This document shows positions 8,768 to 20,600 of a DNA stretch of 64,000 nt, piece by piece. Both the position numbers and the translations under genes were made by a program. The notes below the pieces were generated by a model that was not told where the DNA came from, did not search any database, and was given only the letters and a program-made list of their open reading frames with translations. The stretch's first letter is position 1; the number at the start of each line of letters is the position of its first letter. The DNA comes from Sphingobacteriales bacterium (GTDB lineage: Bacteria; Bacteroidota; Bacteroidia; Chitinophagales; Chitinophagaceae): contig JACPUV010000022.1 of NCBI GenBank assembly GCA_016192105.1, positions 1 through 64,000 of the forward strand. Reading direction: 5' to 3'.

Positions 8768-9955
8768 TCAATGTGACTTATTATAAGCCGTATAGATTTT
8801 TCCGACCGAATTTTCCCAGGTATGTGACAGGGCGAACTGCTGCCGCTGCCGGCTCAATTCCCGGTTACCCGTTTCCGTCAGCGCTTTTTCAATCCCGGAT
8901 TCGTACTCTTCCAACCCCGCACACAGGTGTACCCAGGGGAGAAACGACTTCATGAAATCAGTATAAGTCGCCACCACCGGTTTCCCCATGACCAGGTACT
9001 CATCAATCTTGCGGGGATAATTCCCCATGGTAACTTCATTTACCAGCTGGGGGTTGATACAAACCTGAAACCCGGATACAAATGAAGCCAGGTCCTTTTC
9101 CTCCTTCCGTCCCAGGAACCTCACATTGGGCAGCGAATGCAGGCTGCTTGCCCGGAACTGTTCGTCCTCCGGACCCACAAAAACCCAGTTCCAGTCTGTC
9201 CGCCGGGCTGCCAGTTTCTCCAGGAGTCCAATATCAAGACGGTAATGGACCAATGCCCCGACATACCCGATCACAGGACCCTTGATTTCCTTTAATTCCG
9301 CGGGCAGGGGATAAACCCTGTCCGGGTTAAAATAAGTAAAATCACATCCCTGTCCGATATCATGGGAATTTTTATTAAACCGGGCTCCGTAATCAGCCAG
9401 GAAAGAAGAATTGGCTACTACGATATCCGCCTCTTCAATAACCTCCTTTTCAACACGGGCTCCGTGTTTACGAAAATATTTTTGCGTAACCAGGTAATCC
9501 CGTATATAATAGATGAACCTGCTTACTTTAAGATACCGGGTCAGCAGGTAGGCCCTGAAGAAATCATTGTCCACAAACAAGACCGGTTCCTTAAATCCCA
9601 GTTGCAAACAAGCCTCCCGGATATCGCGGGCAAAGCGCCTGGCATTTATCCGGGAAAACCCGTTAAACAACCAGCCAGGCAGCCAGTTGATTGATTCCAG
9701 GACGGTGCCCGGGGTAAATACCCATAGATTTTCACCGGCCGGGACAATGGCCGGTCTGTCCGCTTGCCTGCCCCCTAACCCGGTCTTCCCTGGATTTTTC
9801 AGCTTTTTCTTTAACACCGCTGCGCGGTCCGGGGCCCGGTTAACATATAAAACCCGGTTTTGCCCGGCAAATTCTTTCGCAATATTGATACAATTACTTC
9901 CAATATCACTATCCCAGGACTGCAGGCTCAAGACAATAATATCCTTGTTAACCAT
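8768..9955 (-). CDS. Glycosyltransferase, GT-B fold (GT1/GT4-like, TuaH-like)
   Basis: The 395-residue soluble-looking protein has the two-lobe organisation of GT-B enzymes. Its C-terminal half contains GPVIGYVGALVHYRLD, NWVFVGPED, LPNVRFLGRKE and the donor-site segment PRKIDEYLVMGKPVVAT, which matches the P.K..EYLA.GKPVV signature of group 1 glycosyltransferases. The N-terminal half resembles teichuronic-acid-type transferases (SWDSDIGSNCINIA, YYIRDYL). It probably adds one sugar to the undecaprenyl-linked repeat unit on the cytoplasmic face. The gene starts 2 bases before the stop of the flippase gene, which indicates operon coupling. Confidence 0.82.
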   Translation of the reverse strand: MVNKDIIVLSLQSWDSDIGSNCINIAKEFAGQNRVLYVNRAPDRAAVLKKKLKNPGKTGLGGRQADRPAIVPAGENLWVFTPGTVLESINWLPGWLFNGFSRINARRFARDIREACLQLGFKEPVLFVDNDFFRAYLLTRYLKVSRFIYYIRDYLVTQKYFRKHGARVEKEVIEEADIVVANSSFLADYGARFNKNSHDIGQGCDFTYFNPDRVYPLPAELKEIKGPVIGYVGALVHYRLDIGLLEKLAARRTDWNWVFVGPEDEQFRASSLHSLPNVRFLGRKEEKDLASFVSGFQVCINPQLVNEVTMGNYPRKIDEYLVMGKPVVATYTDFMKSFLPWVHLCAGLEEYESGIEKALTETGNRELSRQRQQFALSHTWENSVGKIYTAYNKSH

Positions 9956-9957
9956 CG

Positions 9958-11298
9958 TTATGATTTCTGTGGTTTAATGAACTGGCGCAGCATCCGGTAG
10001 TATTCCGGGTAGAGCTGAACAACATACCTGAGCACATCCGTCACCCTGACTCCCAGCACACGGTTCAATATCACCTGGGTGATAATAAACAATAGCAGGT
10101 AAGAAGACAATGTTCCCATGGCCGCTCCCCGCATTCCAAAATGGGAGATAAAAAACAGGTTCGACAGGATATTGTACACCGAAAAGGAAAACATCAGCCA
10201 GAAATTAACATGCGGCCTTCCCCTGGCATCCATGATATTGCCGAATTGCTTGATAAAAGGTAAGAATAACGCGTAAAATATGACCATGCGGAGGATCAGT
10301 GTTCCCGGTAAATATTGCCCACCGACCAGTAAAATAATAATTTCCTCTGAAAACAGCAGCACCATCAATATCACCGGCAGGATAAAAGTAAGGGCTGCGG
10401 CAACCGTTTTCCCGTAGATCTTCCGCAAATCCCCGTCTGTGCCGTTTTTCACAAGCTGGGCCGCTTTGGGGAACATCATATCCCCCAGCACCTGTGAAGG
10501 AATGTCGGCAAAATTCAATATCCGGGCACCCGTGTTATAATAAGACAGGGCCACGGTGGATACATACCGGGCCGTCATAAAACTGTCGGTGCTGACAAAT
10601 ACCAGTGAAAAAAAATTATTTCCCAGGACATACTTGCCGTAATGCAAAAACTCTTTTAACATAACCGGGCTGTGCCGGAATGAGATCAATCCGTATTGCC
10701 GGTAAAAGAAATATCCGGCCAGCAGGCCCGGTATCAGTGAAGCCGCGTAAAATAATACGGCATTCCCCAGGCTGAGCTTAAATCCTGACAGGTAAAATCC
10801 CAAAACAGACAGCAGGAAAAAAACGTTACGGAGAAAATACATCCAGAATATGGCCCTGAAATCGGTCTTGGAATACAGGAAATTTTCGCAATAGGAATAG
10901 GCCACCAGTAAAACCAGGCCGATGGAGTAATACAAAAGCATTTGCATTAACCCCGGTGAATTAAAAAGCTGTTCCAGCCCTCTTCCGAAGAATATACAAA
11001 CAACCAGCAGCAGCAGGGTGAATAAAATATTCGTGGTTAAAGCAGCGGCATCCACAGCCGGGTGCAGATCATCCGGCCTTGAATTAATAAATAAAATATA
11101 CCCGTTCCGTACCAGGGCGTTCCGGCAGGTCTCGAAAATGGAAGTAATAATGATAAACAAGCCCCAAACCCCGAATTCCTCCGGGATAAAGTTCCGCGCC
11201 AGGATCATAAAAGCAAGCAGGCCCAGCAATATGGATGTCAGCTTCTGGAGCATGGCATACTTTCCTGCATTCACCCAATATGAATAGCGGCGGCTCAT
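9958..11298 (-). CDS. Wzx-like oligosaccharide flippase (MOP superfamily)
   Basis: A 446-residue polytopic protein with about 12-14 hydrophobic helices. The start (VNAGKYAMLQKLTSILLGLLAF), the RNFIPEEFGVWGLFIII segment and the mid-protein DIPSQVLGDMMFPKAAQ motif are characteristic of the polysaccharide-transporter branch of the MOP superfamily. It should flip undecaprenyl-diphosphate-linked repeat units across the inner membrane to the Wzy-like polymerase encoded two genes downstream. Its start codon overlaps the stop of the acyltransferase gene by 4 bases (ATGA), a classic coupling arrangement. Confidence 0.88.
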   Translation of the reverse strand: MSRRYSYWVNAGKYAMLQKLTSILLGLLAFMILARNFIPEEFGVWGLFIIITSIFETCRNALVRNGYILFINSRPDDLHPAVDAAALTTNILFTLLLLVVCIFFGRGLEQLFNSPGLMQMLLYYSIGLVLLVAYSYCENFLYSKTDFRAIFWMYFLRNVFFLLSVLGFYLSGFKLSLGNAVLFYAASLIPGLLAGYFFYRQYGLISFRHSPVMLKEFLHYGKYVLGNNFFSLVFVSTDSFMTARYVSTVALSYYNTGARILNFADIPSQVLGDMMFPKAAQLVKNGTDGDLRKIYGKTVAAALTFILPVILMVLLFSEEIIILLVGGQYLPGTLILRMVIFYALFLPFIKQFGNIMDARGRPHVNFWLMFSFSVYNILSNLFFISHFGMRGAAMGTLSSYLLLFIITQVILNRVLGVRVTDVLRYVVQLYPEYYRMLRQFIKPQKS

Positions 11299-12383
11299 GA
11301 CTTTTTTTGAGGTTTAATCAGGGAAAAAACATAATACATATTCCATTTTTGGGTCAACCGGTAAAACAATACCGGGATTACTATACCCAACAGCAAACTT
11401 ACCGGTAAAATAATCAACACTTCATGAACCCGAAATACCTGCAGGAAAACAATGCGTACAAAAGCAATAACCAGCAGGTGCAGGATATAAATATAAAGTG
11501 AATATTTCCCAACCACTGACAGCCAATGGGCGGCCTTTAAAACATGCAGGATCCGGCTGGCCAGGTAATAAACGAAACAGGCGACCCAGATAATAATCAG
11601 GTAAGGCACCAGCTGTCCTACTGACCCGGTTGTGTAATCCGGCCCGGTGGTCCTCAGCCAGTACAACTGCCCCAGGATAAAGACGGGTAAAACCAGCAAG
11701 AAGCAGCTCAGCAGTTTCCGGGTGGTCAGGCGCTCCATATTAACAATCCGGGTATAAAACAGGGAACCCGAAACCAAAAAAATATAATGATAGAAAACAT
11801 CGGACAGGATGCTGTAGCCGGCTATATAATGGCTGGCCAGGTGAAGTAAGACCGCAAGAACCAGGTGAAGAACGGGAAACCGGGACAATAACCGGTACAC
11901 CAACAGGTACAGCAGGGTTGTATTAAACAAGGCCAGCAAATACCACATATGATCCAGTTCCCGGGGCTGCGTAAGAATATACCAGTAATCCGCTGCCGTC
12001 CGGTCGGAATTGGTGTACTTGTTTAAAAAAAGCTGAATCGTAACCAGGATAAAGGCCCAGAGAAAATACGGGTACAGCAGGCTGCCGGCCTTTTTCCGGA
12101 AGATTTCCTTAACCGGGTACCGGCTCAGGGAACCGGCTAAAAACACACCGGATAACAAAAAGAACACCGGCATCCGGACATTATACAGGAATTCCTGGAC
12201 AGCATATAAGGAGGGCAGCACTTCAACACCGGCCCGTTTCAGTCCTACCAGCGTATGCCGATACACAACCAACAGGATGGCAATTCCCCTCGCATAGTCC
12301 ACCCATCCCAGTCTCCCGGATTTACTTAACGCAGGCTTTTTCGTCGATTGGTTATGATCCTCATGCGGAGCTGTATGCGACAA
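11295..12383 (-). CDS. Acyltransferase family 3 (OafA/NodX-like) membrane protein
   Basis: The 362-residue membrane protein opens with the family signature GWVDYARGIAILLVVYRHT, followed by YNVRMPVFFLLSGVFLAG. About ten helices are seen in total, as in OafA/YrhL O-acetyltransferases. It probably acetylates or otherwise acylates a sugar of the repeat unit on the periplasmic side of the membrane, using a cytoplasmic acyl donor. It lies between the Wzc-like gene (17 bases upstream) and the flippase gene (4-base overlap), so it is co-transcribed with the assembly machinery. The acyl group and target sugar cannot be read from sequence. Confidence 0.85.
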   Translation of the reverse strand: MSHTAPHEDHNQSTKKPALSKSGRLGWVDYARGIAILLVVYRHTLVGLKRAGVEVLPSLYAVQEFLYNVRMPVFFLLSGVFLAGSLSRYPVKEIFRKKAGSLLYPYFLWAFILVTIQLFLNKYTNSDRTAADYWYILTQPRELDHMWYLLALFNTTLLYLLVYRLLSRFPVLHLVLAVLLHLASHYIAGYSILSDVFYHYIFLVSGSLFYTRIVNMERLTTRKLLSCFLLVLPVFILGQLYWLRTTGPDYTTGSVGQLVPYLIIIWVACFVYYLASRILHVLKAAHWLSVVGKYSLYIYILHLLVIAFVRIVFLQVFRVHEVLIILPVSLLLGIVIPVLFYRLTQKWNMYYVFSLIKPQKKS

Positions 12384-12400
12384 TGTGATAATGTTTAGAC

Positions 12401-14611
12401 TTAAAGATTAATATCCTTACTGTCAACCTTATTTAAAACAGCCCCCAGGAATTTTCCTTTTACCGTCTTAAAATACTTAATCGATTCCTTGTCCGCGGGT
12501 TTAATCTCTGAAGTCGCTGAAAAAATGGCGACAATTCCTTCAGAATACTGGGCCAGTTCTTTCGTATCCGTAAATCCGTTCAACGGCGCCCCCTCCATAA
12601 GAATATAATCATACGTATGAAGAAATTCCTGTAAATGGTTTAGCAGGTGGTCTTTCGGCAATATCTCAGTGGGTGTATAATCGCCCCCCCTGCACCCGAT
12701 AATATCTACATTTTCCACCCCTGTATTCGTAATCAGGTTCCTGACCGTATCCGAATTAATATTCAAGCCGACTGCAGAATATTCTTCCAGCGTAGGCTTG
12801 GCATCATTGTAAACGGTCAGGTCATTATTACAAAAATTGGTATCTATCAGCAGTACTTTTTTCTTGCTCAGGCTCAGGCTAAAGGCCAGGGCCTGCAGCA
12901 GGGTGGTTTTTCCCTGCTGGGGTTCGGTACTGGTAAACAGGATCACCCGCTTCCCACTACTCTCGATCTCAAACCGCAACTTTCTTAATAATTCACGGAA
13001 TGCATTATTCCGGTGTACATCCCCCACTTCCACCTGGGTTACCTGTTCTTTCAGGTTGGCGGCTTTTAAGTTTACAAAGTTAATGGTCCCTAATAAAGGA
13101 AGCCCGGTCAACCGCTGAAACTGCAGGGGCGTTTTTATGGTCTGGTCGATATAGGCCAGGAAGATAAAAATCAGGGAGGCCAGGACTACCCCGCTGAAAC
13201 CGGCCAGTGCCATAACGATAAGCCGTTTGGAGGGCTCCGGTTTTAATGCCGGCTGGCCGTAAAGTGTTTGTTTAAAATTGGAAACCCCCGCCTCCATATT
13301 CGAGGCTAGTGTCAGACGTTCTTTTGCATTTGAATATTCAAGCGTGGCTACTTCAATCTCCTTATCCAGTTGCTCCAGCCTTCCCGATTTCTCCGGAGAA
13401 GCCGTGGAAATAATGGAACCGGCTTCCCCTAACTTGGAGCGGTAAAAGCTGATCTTGGAATTCGCCGAACGCAACTGCCCTTCGAGGTCTATCCGGGTTT
13501 GCGTCAGCGTGGCTCTTTGCGCGGAAACAAAATTGCTGCCGTTATCGGTATTCGGTGTCCCGGAGGGCGCAGCAAGACGCATTCTGCGCTGGAGGTCATC
13601 CAGTTTAGCCTTCATAACCGGATCATTTCCCCCGCTCTTTACATAGCGGTCATATAAATCATTGTATTCCTTCCTAAGTTCAAAATATTCCTTGTTATTC
13701 CCCTGCTCTGTTTTTGGCTGCTGTGATTCACCCAACGACTGCAACTGCAGGCTGATTTGCTCGATCTGGTAGTTCAGGCTCTGCACCCGGGAAAGTTCTT
13801 CCGCCAGCCCGGATTCATACATACTGATCTGGCTGAGCTTGTTCGCTCCCACCAGGTTGGGATCCAGGGTTGACACTACCGAGTCGGCCAAATAACGGCC
13901 CTTGGTATTAATTCTTTCGTCCAGTTCCGCTTTCCTTTTCTTTACGATTGAGTCCATGGCTACCATGGATTCAATGGACCGTTCCCTTCGGAATGCATCA
14001 TAATACCGCTGGAATTCCTTGAGCAGGGAATTGACGACATAGGCTGACAGATCAGGTGATTCGGACCGGTAATAAATATTTATATAATCAGTGCGCTGGT
14101 ACCTGGCAACATATAAGTATTTCTTGATCGTTTCAATATCATAATCATACTCCTTCAACAGTTCCAGTAGTTGCTTCTCCGGCCTCAGGTTTGACCGCAG
14201 GAGCTGCATCGAGTCATATTTTCCTATAAATGTTTTCCGCGCCGCTTCCAGGTTAATCCCCTTCAGCAACTCATTTTTTTCCCATTTTGACCTGTCGGGC
14301 TTCATAAAGGGTGCATCCGATGACAGGTCCCGGATGATCAGCCTGTACGAGAGTAAATTCAGCACTTTGGCAGAAGTGATATTCTCAATGACATTATTAA
14401 ACTTGACATCAATCTGGGGCAGATTAAAGATATCATCCGATAACTTGATTTCTTCGCTGATCGTGAAGCCGGTTGACATCTGGGCCTGGGATTTAAAGAG
14501 ATCTTTCCGGTTTAGGGTCAGAAAAAAGGAGGTGACCAGTGCGGTAAAGCCAACGGCCAGAATAATCCACTTCCGGCGGAAGAGTATCCTGAAGATATAT
14601 ATTAATTCCAT
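12401..14611 (-). CDS. Wzc/GumC-like chain-length protein with degenerate BY-kinase domain
   Basis: This 736-residue protein has two membrane helices (about 15-32 and 468-490) enclosing a periplasmic Wzz-type region with long coiled coils (about 150-440). The proline-rich GQPALKPEPSKR lies just before the second helix. The cytoplasmic part (about 550-736) is a BY-kinase/MinD-like ATPase domain with STEPQQGKTT as Walker A (K567-T569), VLLIDTN as Walker A' and ILMEGAP in the Walker B position. Several key residues deviate: N592 replaces the second Asp of Walker A', E673 stands where Asp is usual, and no C-terminal tyrosine cluster is present. It probably controls polymer length and bridges to export. 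Kinase activity is doubtful. Confidence 0.85.
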   Translation of the reverse strand: MELIYIFRILFRRKWIILAVGFTALVTSFFLTLNRKDLFKSQAQMSTGFTISEEIKLSDDIFNLPQIDVKFNNVIENITSAKVLNLLSYRLIIRDLSSDAPFMKPDRSKWEKNELLKGINLEAARKTFIGKYDSMQLLRSNLRPEKQLLELLKEYDYDIETIKKYLYVARYQRTDYINIYYRSESPDLSAYVVNSLLKEFQRYYDAFRRERSIESMVAMDSIVKKRKAELDERINTKGRYLADSVVSTLDPNLVGANKLSQISMYESGLAEELSRVQSLNYQIEQISLQLQSLGESQQPKTEQGNNKEYFELRKEYNDLYDRYVKSGGNDPVMKAKLDDLQRRMRLAAPSGTPNTDNGSNFVSAQRATLTQTRIDLEGQLRSANSKISFYRSKLGEAGSIISTASPEKSGRLEQLDKEIEVATLEYSNAKERLTLASNMEAGVSNFKQTLYGQPALKPEPSKRLIVMALAGFSGVVLASLIFIFLAYIDQTIKTPLQFQRLTGLPLLGTINFVNLKAANLKEQVTQVEVGDVHRNNAFRELLRKLRFEIESSGKRVILFTSTEPQQGKTTLLQALAFSLSLSKKKVLLIDTNFCNNDLTVYNDAKPTLEEYSAVGLNINSDTVRNLITNTGVENVDIIGCRGGDYTPTEILPKDHLLNHLQEFLHTYDYILMEGAPLNGFTDTKELAQYSEGIVAIFSATSEIKPADKESIKYFKTVKGKFLGAVLNKVDSKDINL

Positions 14612-14650
14612 GGGTAAAGTATAACGCCAATATTACAAAAAATACAGAAA

Positions 14651-14679
14651 AAAAGTCCGGTAGTTGCTACCGGACTTTT
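14651..14679 (-). terminator. Rho-independent terminator with perfect 13-bp stem
   Basis: Positions 14651-14663 and 14667-14679 are exact inverted complements around a 3-base loop. A run of T follows on the minus strand. The hairpin begins 6 bases after the stop of the 2188-residue gene and so should end its transcript. The A-run on the other side would also allow it to work for plus-strand transcription. It separates the giant surface protein gene from the downstream Wzc operon. Confidence 0.85.
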
Positions 14680-14685
14680 CATTAT

Positions 14686-17600
14686 CTACCGATTTTTAAC
14701 AAGTTTAAAAATCTTGGGAGGGAGCTTTTTATCTGCACCTGAAACTTCGAGCAGGTACACACCCGGAGCCAACTGTTCACCTGGTATGGTCAGTTGTTGC
14801 TTCCAGTCGCCCTGCTGCAGGCCGGCAAATTCCCGGATGAAGACCTGTTTTCCGCTCATGTCTATTAACCGGATCAGCACTTTTTCATTTTCACCGGTTA
14901 CATAGAGGGAAACATTGATCGCATCCGTGAACGGATTCGGGTACACGGCAACTTCGCCGGAAACTTCACTGTTAACCGGGTTCCGGCTCACGGTGGCGTT
15001 GTTGTTTGGCGCAGCCACGGTGGTTACTACCGGTACCGGCGGCTGATTCCCTTCCTGTACATAATCAGGAACTGCACCGCGTCCGGTAAATCCGGAACCG
15101 GATTGTGTTCCGAGTTTATAGCCGTTAATGATCATACCATTCAGGTAAGCAAAGGCTGCATACTGTCCGAGTGATACGGTAACGAGTACCTCGCCATTCT
15201 GATCGGGTTTTACATTATCTATTTGTACTACCTGCGTTGTATTAAAGGAGGCATTCAGGGAAACACTCTTGCCATTGATCGTGTAAATACAGGTCCGGTC
15301 CCCGCCGCCATTCCGGCTGCCACTGAATACAAAGGAATATGCCATATTCTGGTTCAGGTTGGAAATCTTCAGTGTGGAAACCACCCCGACATCCACCCAC
15401 CAGGAGCTACGGAGCACGTTATCAGGCCATACACCACTGTTATTACCGGTGTTCATTCCGCTCGGGTTATCTCCGCTGAAATTATCCACCACGGTCATAT
15501 TAAGACCGGAAGAATTGCTCAGGTCATTCCGCAGGTTGCTGAATACCCTTCCCTGTTCGGGAGCTCTGGACGTATTGTTCCAGGGAGCGGCCGCATTGTT
15601 CTGCCTGTTGAAATTGATATAAACAGAATACATAAAGGTGGAGGTGCTGGCCACATTGGTAAAGGCGGAATACACACCTGTTCTGACGCCTCTCACTTTA
15701 TAATAGTACACTTTACCGGCCTGTAATCCTGTTCCATCCGTATAGGTTGAAACATTGGCAGCGGTCGTATTGATCAGGGTATAAGGGCCATTGAAGGACT
15801 CAGCCCGCTGTATCTCAAAGCCATCTTCATCACTGGATTTATCGCTCCAGTTCAGGCGGATCGCTGTTTTGGACACAGCAGTAGCCACCAGGTTGGAAGG
15901 AGCAAACGGTGTACCATCGTCCACATAGGACTGGATCACTACGGCCCCGAGATAAGCATAGGGTGAGGTACCTGTTTTCAGGCAACTGAATTCGATAACT
16001 CCGCCTGCATCCGCCACCAGCCCATTGAGCTGAACGGTATTATTGATATTGTTTGCCGCATTCAGCGTAACGGTCTGCCCGTTTGCCGTATAACTGGTAC
16101 TTCTGTCATCCCCGGCCTGCCGGCTGGCAAAGAACACCAGGTTATACTTGGTATTGACAGGGTTCAGCCCGGCAACACGGAGTCTCATCGGTACAGTGCT
16201 GCTCTGGTAGTACACACTCTTCATCACATTATCCGGGTACACACCGGAATTATTACCGGTTGAAGCACCCAGGTCGTTTGCACCCTCCCAGGTATCCACC
16301 TGTGTAATCGAGATTCCGGTGGGCGTTTCGCTGTCATCGATCATATTGGTAAGCACTTTCCCCGCAAACGGCACACTGTTGAAGTTGTTCCAGGGTGAAG
16401 GTCCGGCTAAGGAAGGTGTATTGCTGAAATTAACATACACGGAATTGAACACGTCCCTTACAACAATCCGGAATGAACGGCTGGCACTGGCCCCATGGTC
16501 ATCCGTAGCGGTAATGGTGACATTATTATAGATGCCAATACTATTGCCCGGGTTGATCTGGATAACACCGGTACCGTCCCCATTGTCCACCAGGGTGGCA
16601 AAGGAAGGCAGGTTGGAGGCTGTCAATGTTGTTACATCACCCAGGTCATCCGTTACAGCAACATTCACATTCTGGGTTTCCTGGATCCGCATGGTAACAT
16701 TTGGAATAGTTGCCATCACAGGTGCCCCGTTCCCGGTAAGCACATCAGCGGTATCGCTGAACGGAGAATTTCCATAACTGTTTACAGCCCTCACGGTGTA
16801 ATAATAGTGCTGGTTCCCGGCTAATCCCCCGTCATTGTATGCCTGAAGATTCACATTATTACCACCCGGGTTAATCAGCGTATAAGGTCCGGCCAGGTTC
16901 GCGGAACGGTAAACCTCATAAGCGACTTCATTGTAGGCGGCATCGATCCAGGTCAGTTGTGCCGTACTGCCGGCTAACTGGGCCGTCAGGTTCCTGGGTT
17001 TGGCCGGTGCAGTACTGTCATCAAATACTTCGTCGATCACCAGCGCATTCAGGTAACCAAAATTAGAGCCCGCATTCCTTGCCAGGCTCATGGCCAGTGT
17101 ACCATCGGCTTCCGGCTGAATGGCCGGTATAGAAACGGTATTCTGGGAGTTACCGGCCGCATTCAGGGTAGCGGTAAGTCCTTTTACGGTGTATAAGGAA
17201 GTCCTGTTATCAACCACCCCACCCCGGCTTCCGAAGAAGGTAAACGTATATTTCTTGGTAATATCCAGGCCATAAACACTCATGTTCTGAACGCTGGCAT
17301 CTGTCCAGTAAGCGGAGCGTATTACCGCATCCGGGTAGATACCGGAATTATTACCGGTATTCACACCCAGTACATTTGACCCGTTACCAATATTACCCCA
17401 GGGGCTCAGTATCCTGAAACCAATCGGGGTAGTTACACCCGCGTCATCTTTCAGATTGGGGAAATTATCATTCAACGCCGGTTGCTTGTTCGTCGCATTC
17501 CAGGGCGCAGGTGTTGCAATAGAACCATCCGTAAAGTTGAGATAGATCTTCCGGGTGGGTGATACATCATTGATATGAATGCTGAAAGTTCTGCTGGCGC

Positions 17601-20600
17601 TGCCGGAATTACCGTCAGTAACCGTAGCGGTAACCTGGTAATCGCCATGATCAGCATAGCCTGGCGCATAATTCAGTTGCGCCGTATTCCCGTTAATAGT
17701 AGTGCTGACAAAAGCAGGCAGGCCGGTGAAGGACCAGTTCAGGATATCAGCTGCATTGGGATCTGTTGCAGTAATATCAACCTGGGCTGTCTGCTTTTCA
17801 TTTAATGAAACATTACTGATCACCGGTAATACGGGATCATAGTTGTCATTAACGGTCAACTGGAAGCTGGTTGAGCTGCTGCCATAAGAATCCGTTGCAG
17901 TTACAACAATACCCGCGTATGTTCCCTGCTGTGCCTGGGCCGGGTTGGTAAAGCTGAGCACACCTGTTCCGTTCGCTCCCGGTGTAAAGGAAGCGAATGC
18001 GGGCAGGTTCTGGAAACTAAAGTTGATGATCGAATTCAGTGGGCTGTTTGCCTGAACCGGTACGTTTAATTGAGTACCATACCGCATGACCTTGTCGCCT
18101 ACCGGTGAAACCACCGGCAATGGCTGTAAGGTCCGGGCACTGTCTTCATTGCTGGGGCCAGATTCGCCATCCGCATTGAATACAGTTACCTTATAATACC
18201 GGATAGCGTTGGCAAATAGCCCCGCATCCGTATAGGAAGTGGCATTGGCAGGCAAAGTGGCCAGCAACACATAGTTCAGGTTATCATCGTCAGATTTATA
18301 GAGCCTGAAACCGCTCTCGCTGGCCGCATTATCCACCCATGTTATTGAATTGGACGAACTGCTTATTCCTGTCGCCGTCAGCCCGGAAGGCACAGCCGGC
18401 AGGGCCGGAGTTGCCAGCGTGGTGGCAGTGACCGTTACGGCGGAATTATTCATTCTCTTTACAATATCCGCCTGTGAAAGAGGCACATCAAAGATTTCGA
18501 ACTGATCGAGCCATCCATTGAAATACCCGGTGCCCGTGTTAAAGGAGTTGGTACCATTCACCCCGCCGAGTCTTGACTCATTGGTCGTGGTTCCTACCGC
18601 GGTAAAGCCCAGGTTCAAATTAGAAGCCACTTCAAGGCCATTTACATATAAACGGAATGTATTGACATTATACACCAGCGCGATATGGTTCCAACCGGTG
18701 CTCGGGAAAAGCGTACTGATGGATCTCCGGGTATTGTTACTGGCGATACCTGCATAAAGGGTGAGTGCATCCAGGCGAACGGCCAGGCCGTCATCACTTC
18801 CCCCCAGGTCGAATACCACCCTGTTTCCGAGATTGTTATTTGAACGCATCCAGAAGGAAACAGTTTTTGACGAATAGCCACCCCGCAGGTAGTCGTTTGT
18901 CGCGGTGGTTACATGGGTGTACTGTCCATTCCCGTCAAATCTCAGGGAGTGTGTGCCTTCCATCTTATTGGCGGCATCAAATACGGCTCCGCCGGCAAGT
19001 AACTGTTTATTATTAATACTTGCATCCGTATAGCTATTATTCAGTTTCCAGCTCGCCTGGGGTTCCACATTAAGCGGGGAACCGCCATAGCCATACACAG
19101 ACCGGACCTGGTAATAATAAGTCGTAGATGCATTCAGGCCAATACTGTCTGCATAGGTTGTGCCATTAGCCTCTGTGGTCCCGATCGCAAAATAACCGGC
19201 AATGGGATTCGTAGAACGAAGTACTTCAAAACCAGTTTCATTTGAACTGTTATCGGTCCAACTGATATTGATCCGCTTATGCGATACGGCTGTAGCCGTT
19301 ACATTGGTTGGCGCACCGGGTACCGGCGGTACCAGGATCGGTGGGATGCCATACACATTATTACTGGGATTGGACACATTACCAGCCGCATCACGGGCTT
19401 TTACAATAAACAGGTAACCACTGTCCGCTGTAGTCAGGTTATAACAGGAAAAGCTGGTAGCCGATGTCACAAAAGATTTTACCCCGTTGATATAAATATC
19501 ATACTTATCAACGCCGACATTGTCAGTAGATGCATTCCAGGCCAGGGAGACCGAGTTATTGGTCGCCGCCGTTACCCGGAGATTTCCCGGCGCGGTGGGC
19601 GCCTGTGTATCCGCAACTGTTTTACTACTTACTTCTTCCGTTGCAGCTGAAGCCCCCGTATTGTTTACGGCCCTCAGCTTATAGTAATATCTTGTATTTT
19701 GATTTAACCCGTTTACCGTAAATGTGGTAATATCCTGGTTGGTTATCCCCACTAATGTATAAGGACCGCCAGACTGTGTGGCCTGGTAAACCTCAAAATT
19801 GGTTTCGTTAAACGCTGAATTGGGATTATCACTCCAATCTATCTTCATTTGGGTAAGTGAAAGAGGGGACAGCATTACATTACCCGGCATATCCGGTTTA
19901 TTCGGCCCGTTGGCATCCACTACGGTAAATGGCTGGGAAAACTCACTCAGGCAACCAAACTGCTCGGTCAGTTTTACCACATAACTACCCGGACTGGTTG
20001 CACGAAAAGTATCCACTGTGCTTAAGACAGTTGCATTACCTACACGCGTCCAGGAATACGTCTGGTACCCGGTTGGTTCCATTAACGTAACCCCTGTATT
20101 GCCATCAGGCGCCGGTATCACTTTACTCATCAACCCCTTGGTCTGGATGGCGGGCGGAACGGTGGGATCCTTTAGTTTTACCACAATTGGCGTCGGTGAC
20201 CAGGGTGACCAAACAGTACCCCTTCTGAACCGGCAGGAATATGTACCAAAACTGGTAACGGTATAGGTGTTTGAAGTAGCTCCGGCAATCGTCACGCCGT
20301 CTTTCCTCCATTCGTATGCAGCAAAACCCGGGCTGAGCCCCAGGGTTACATTGACTGTTTCTCCCACACAAAACTCATATTTACCAAACAACGGAACCGG
20401 GTTGGCCTTATGTGTGCGGTTCATAAATGGGAAATAATCTTTTTCACCCCACGCATCATACCAGCAGCCGTGACCCCGGTTCGGATAAACGGTACGCTTA
20501 TAGGATCCTCCAACGGCTAAAATTGCATTACCCAATGCTTGAGAAGTGGCCGGGGAAGGATTCTTGTCCAGGCCACCCTGGAAATGCCAGATAGGAATGT

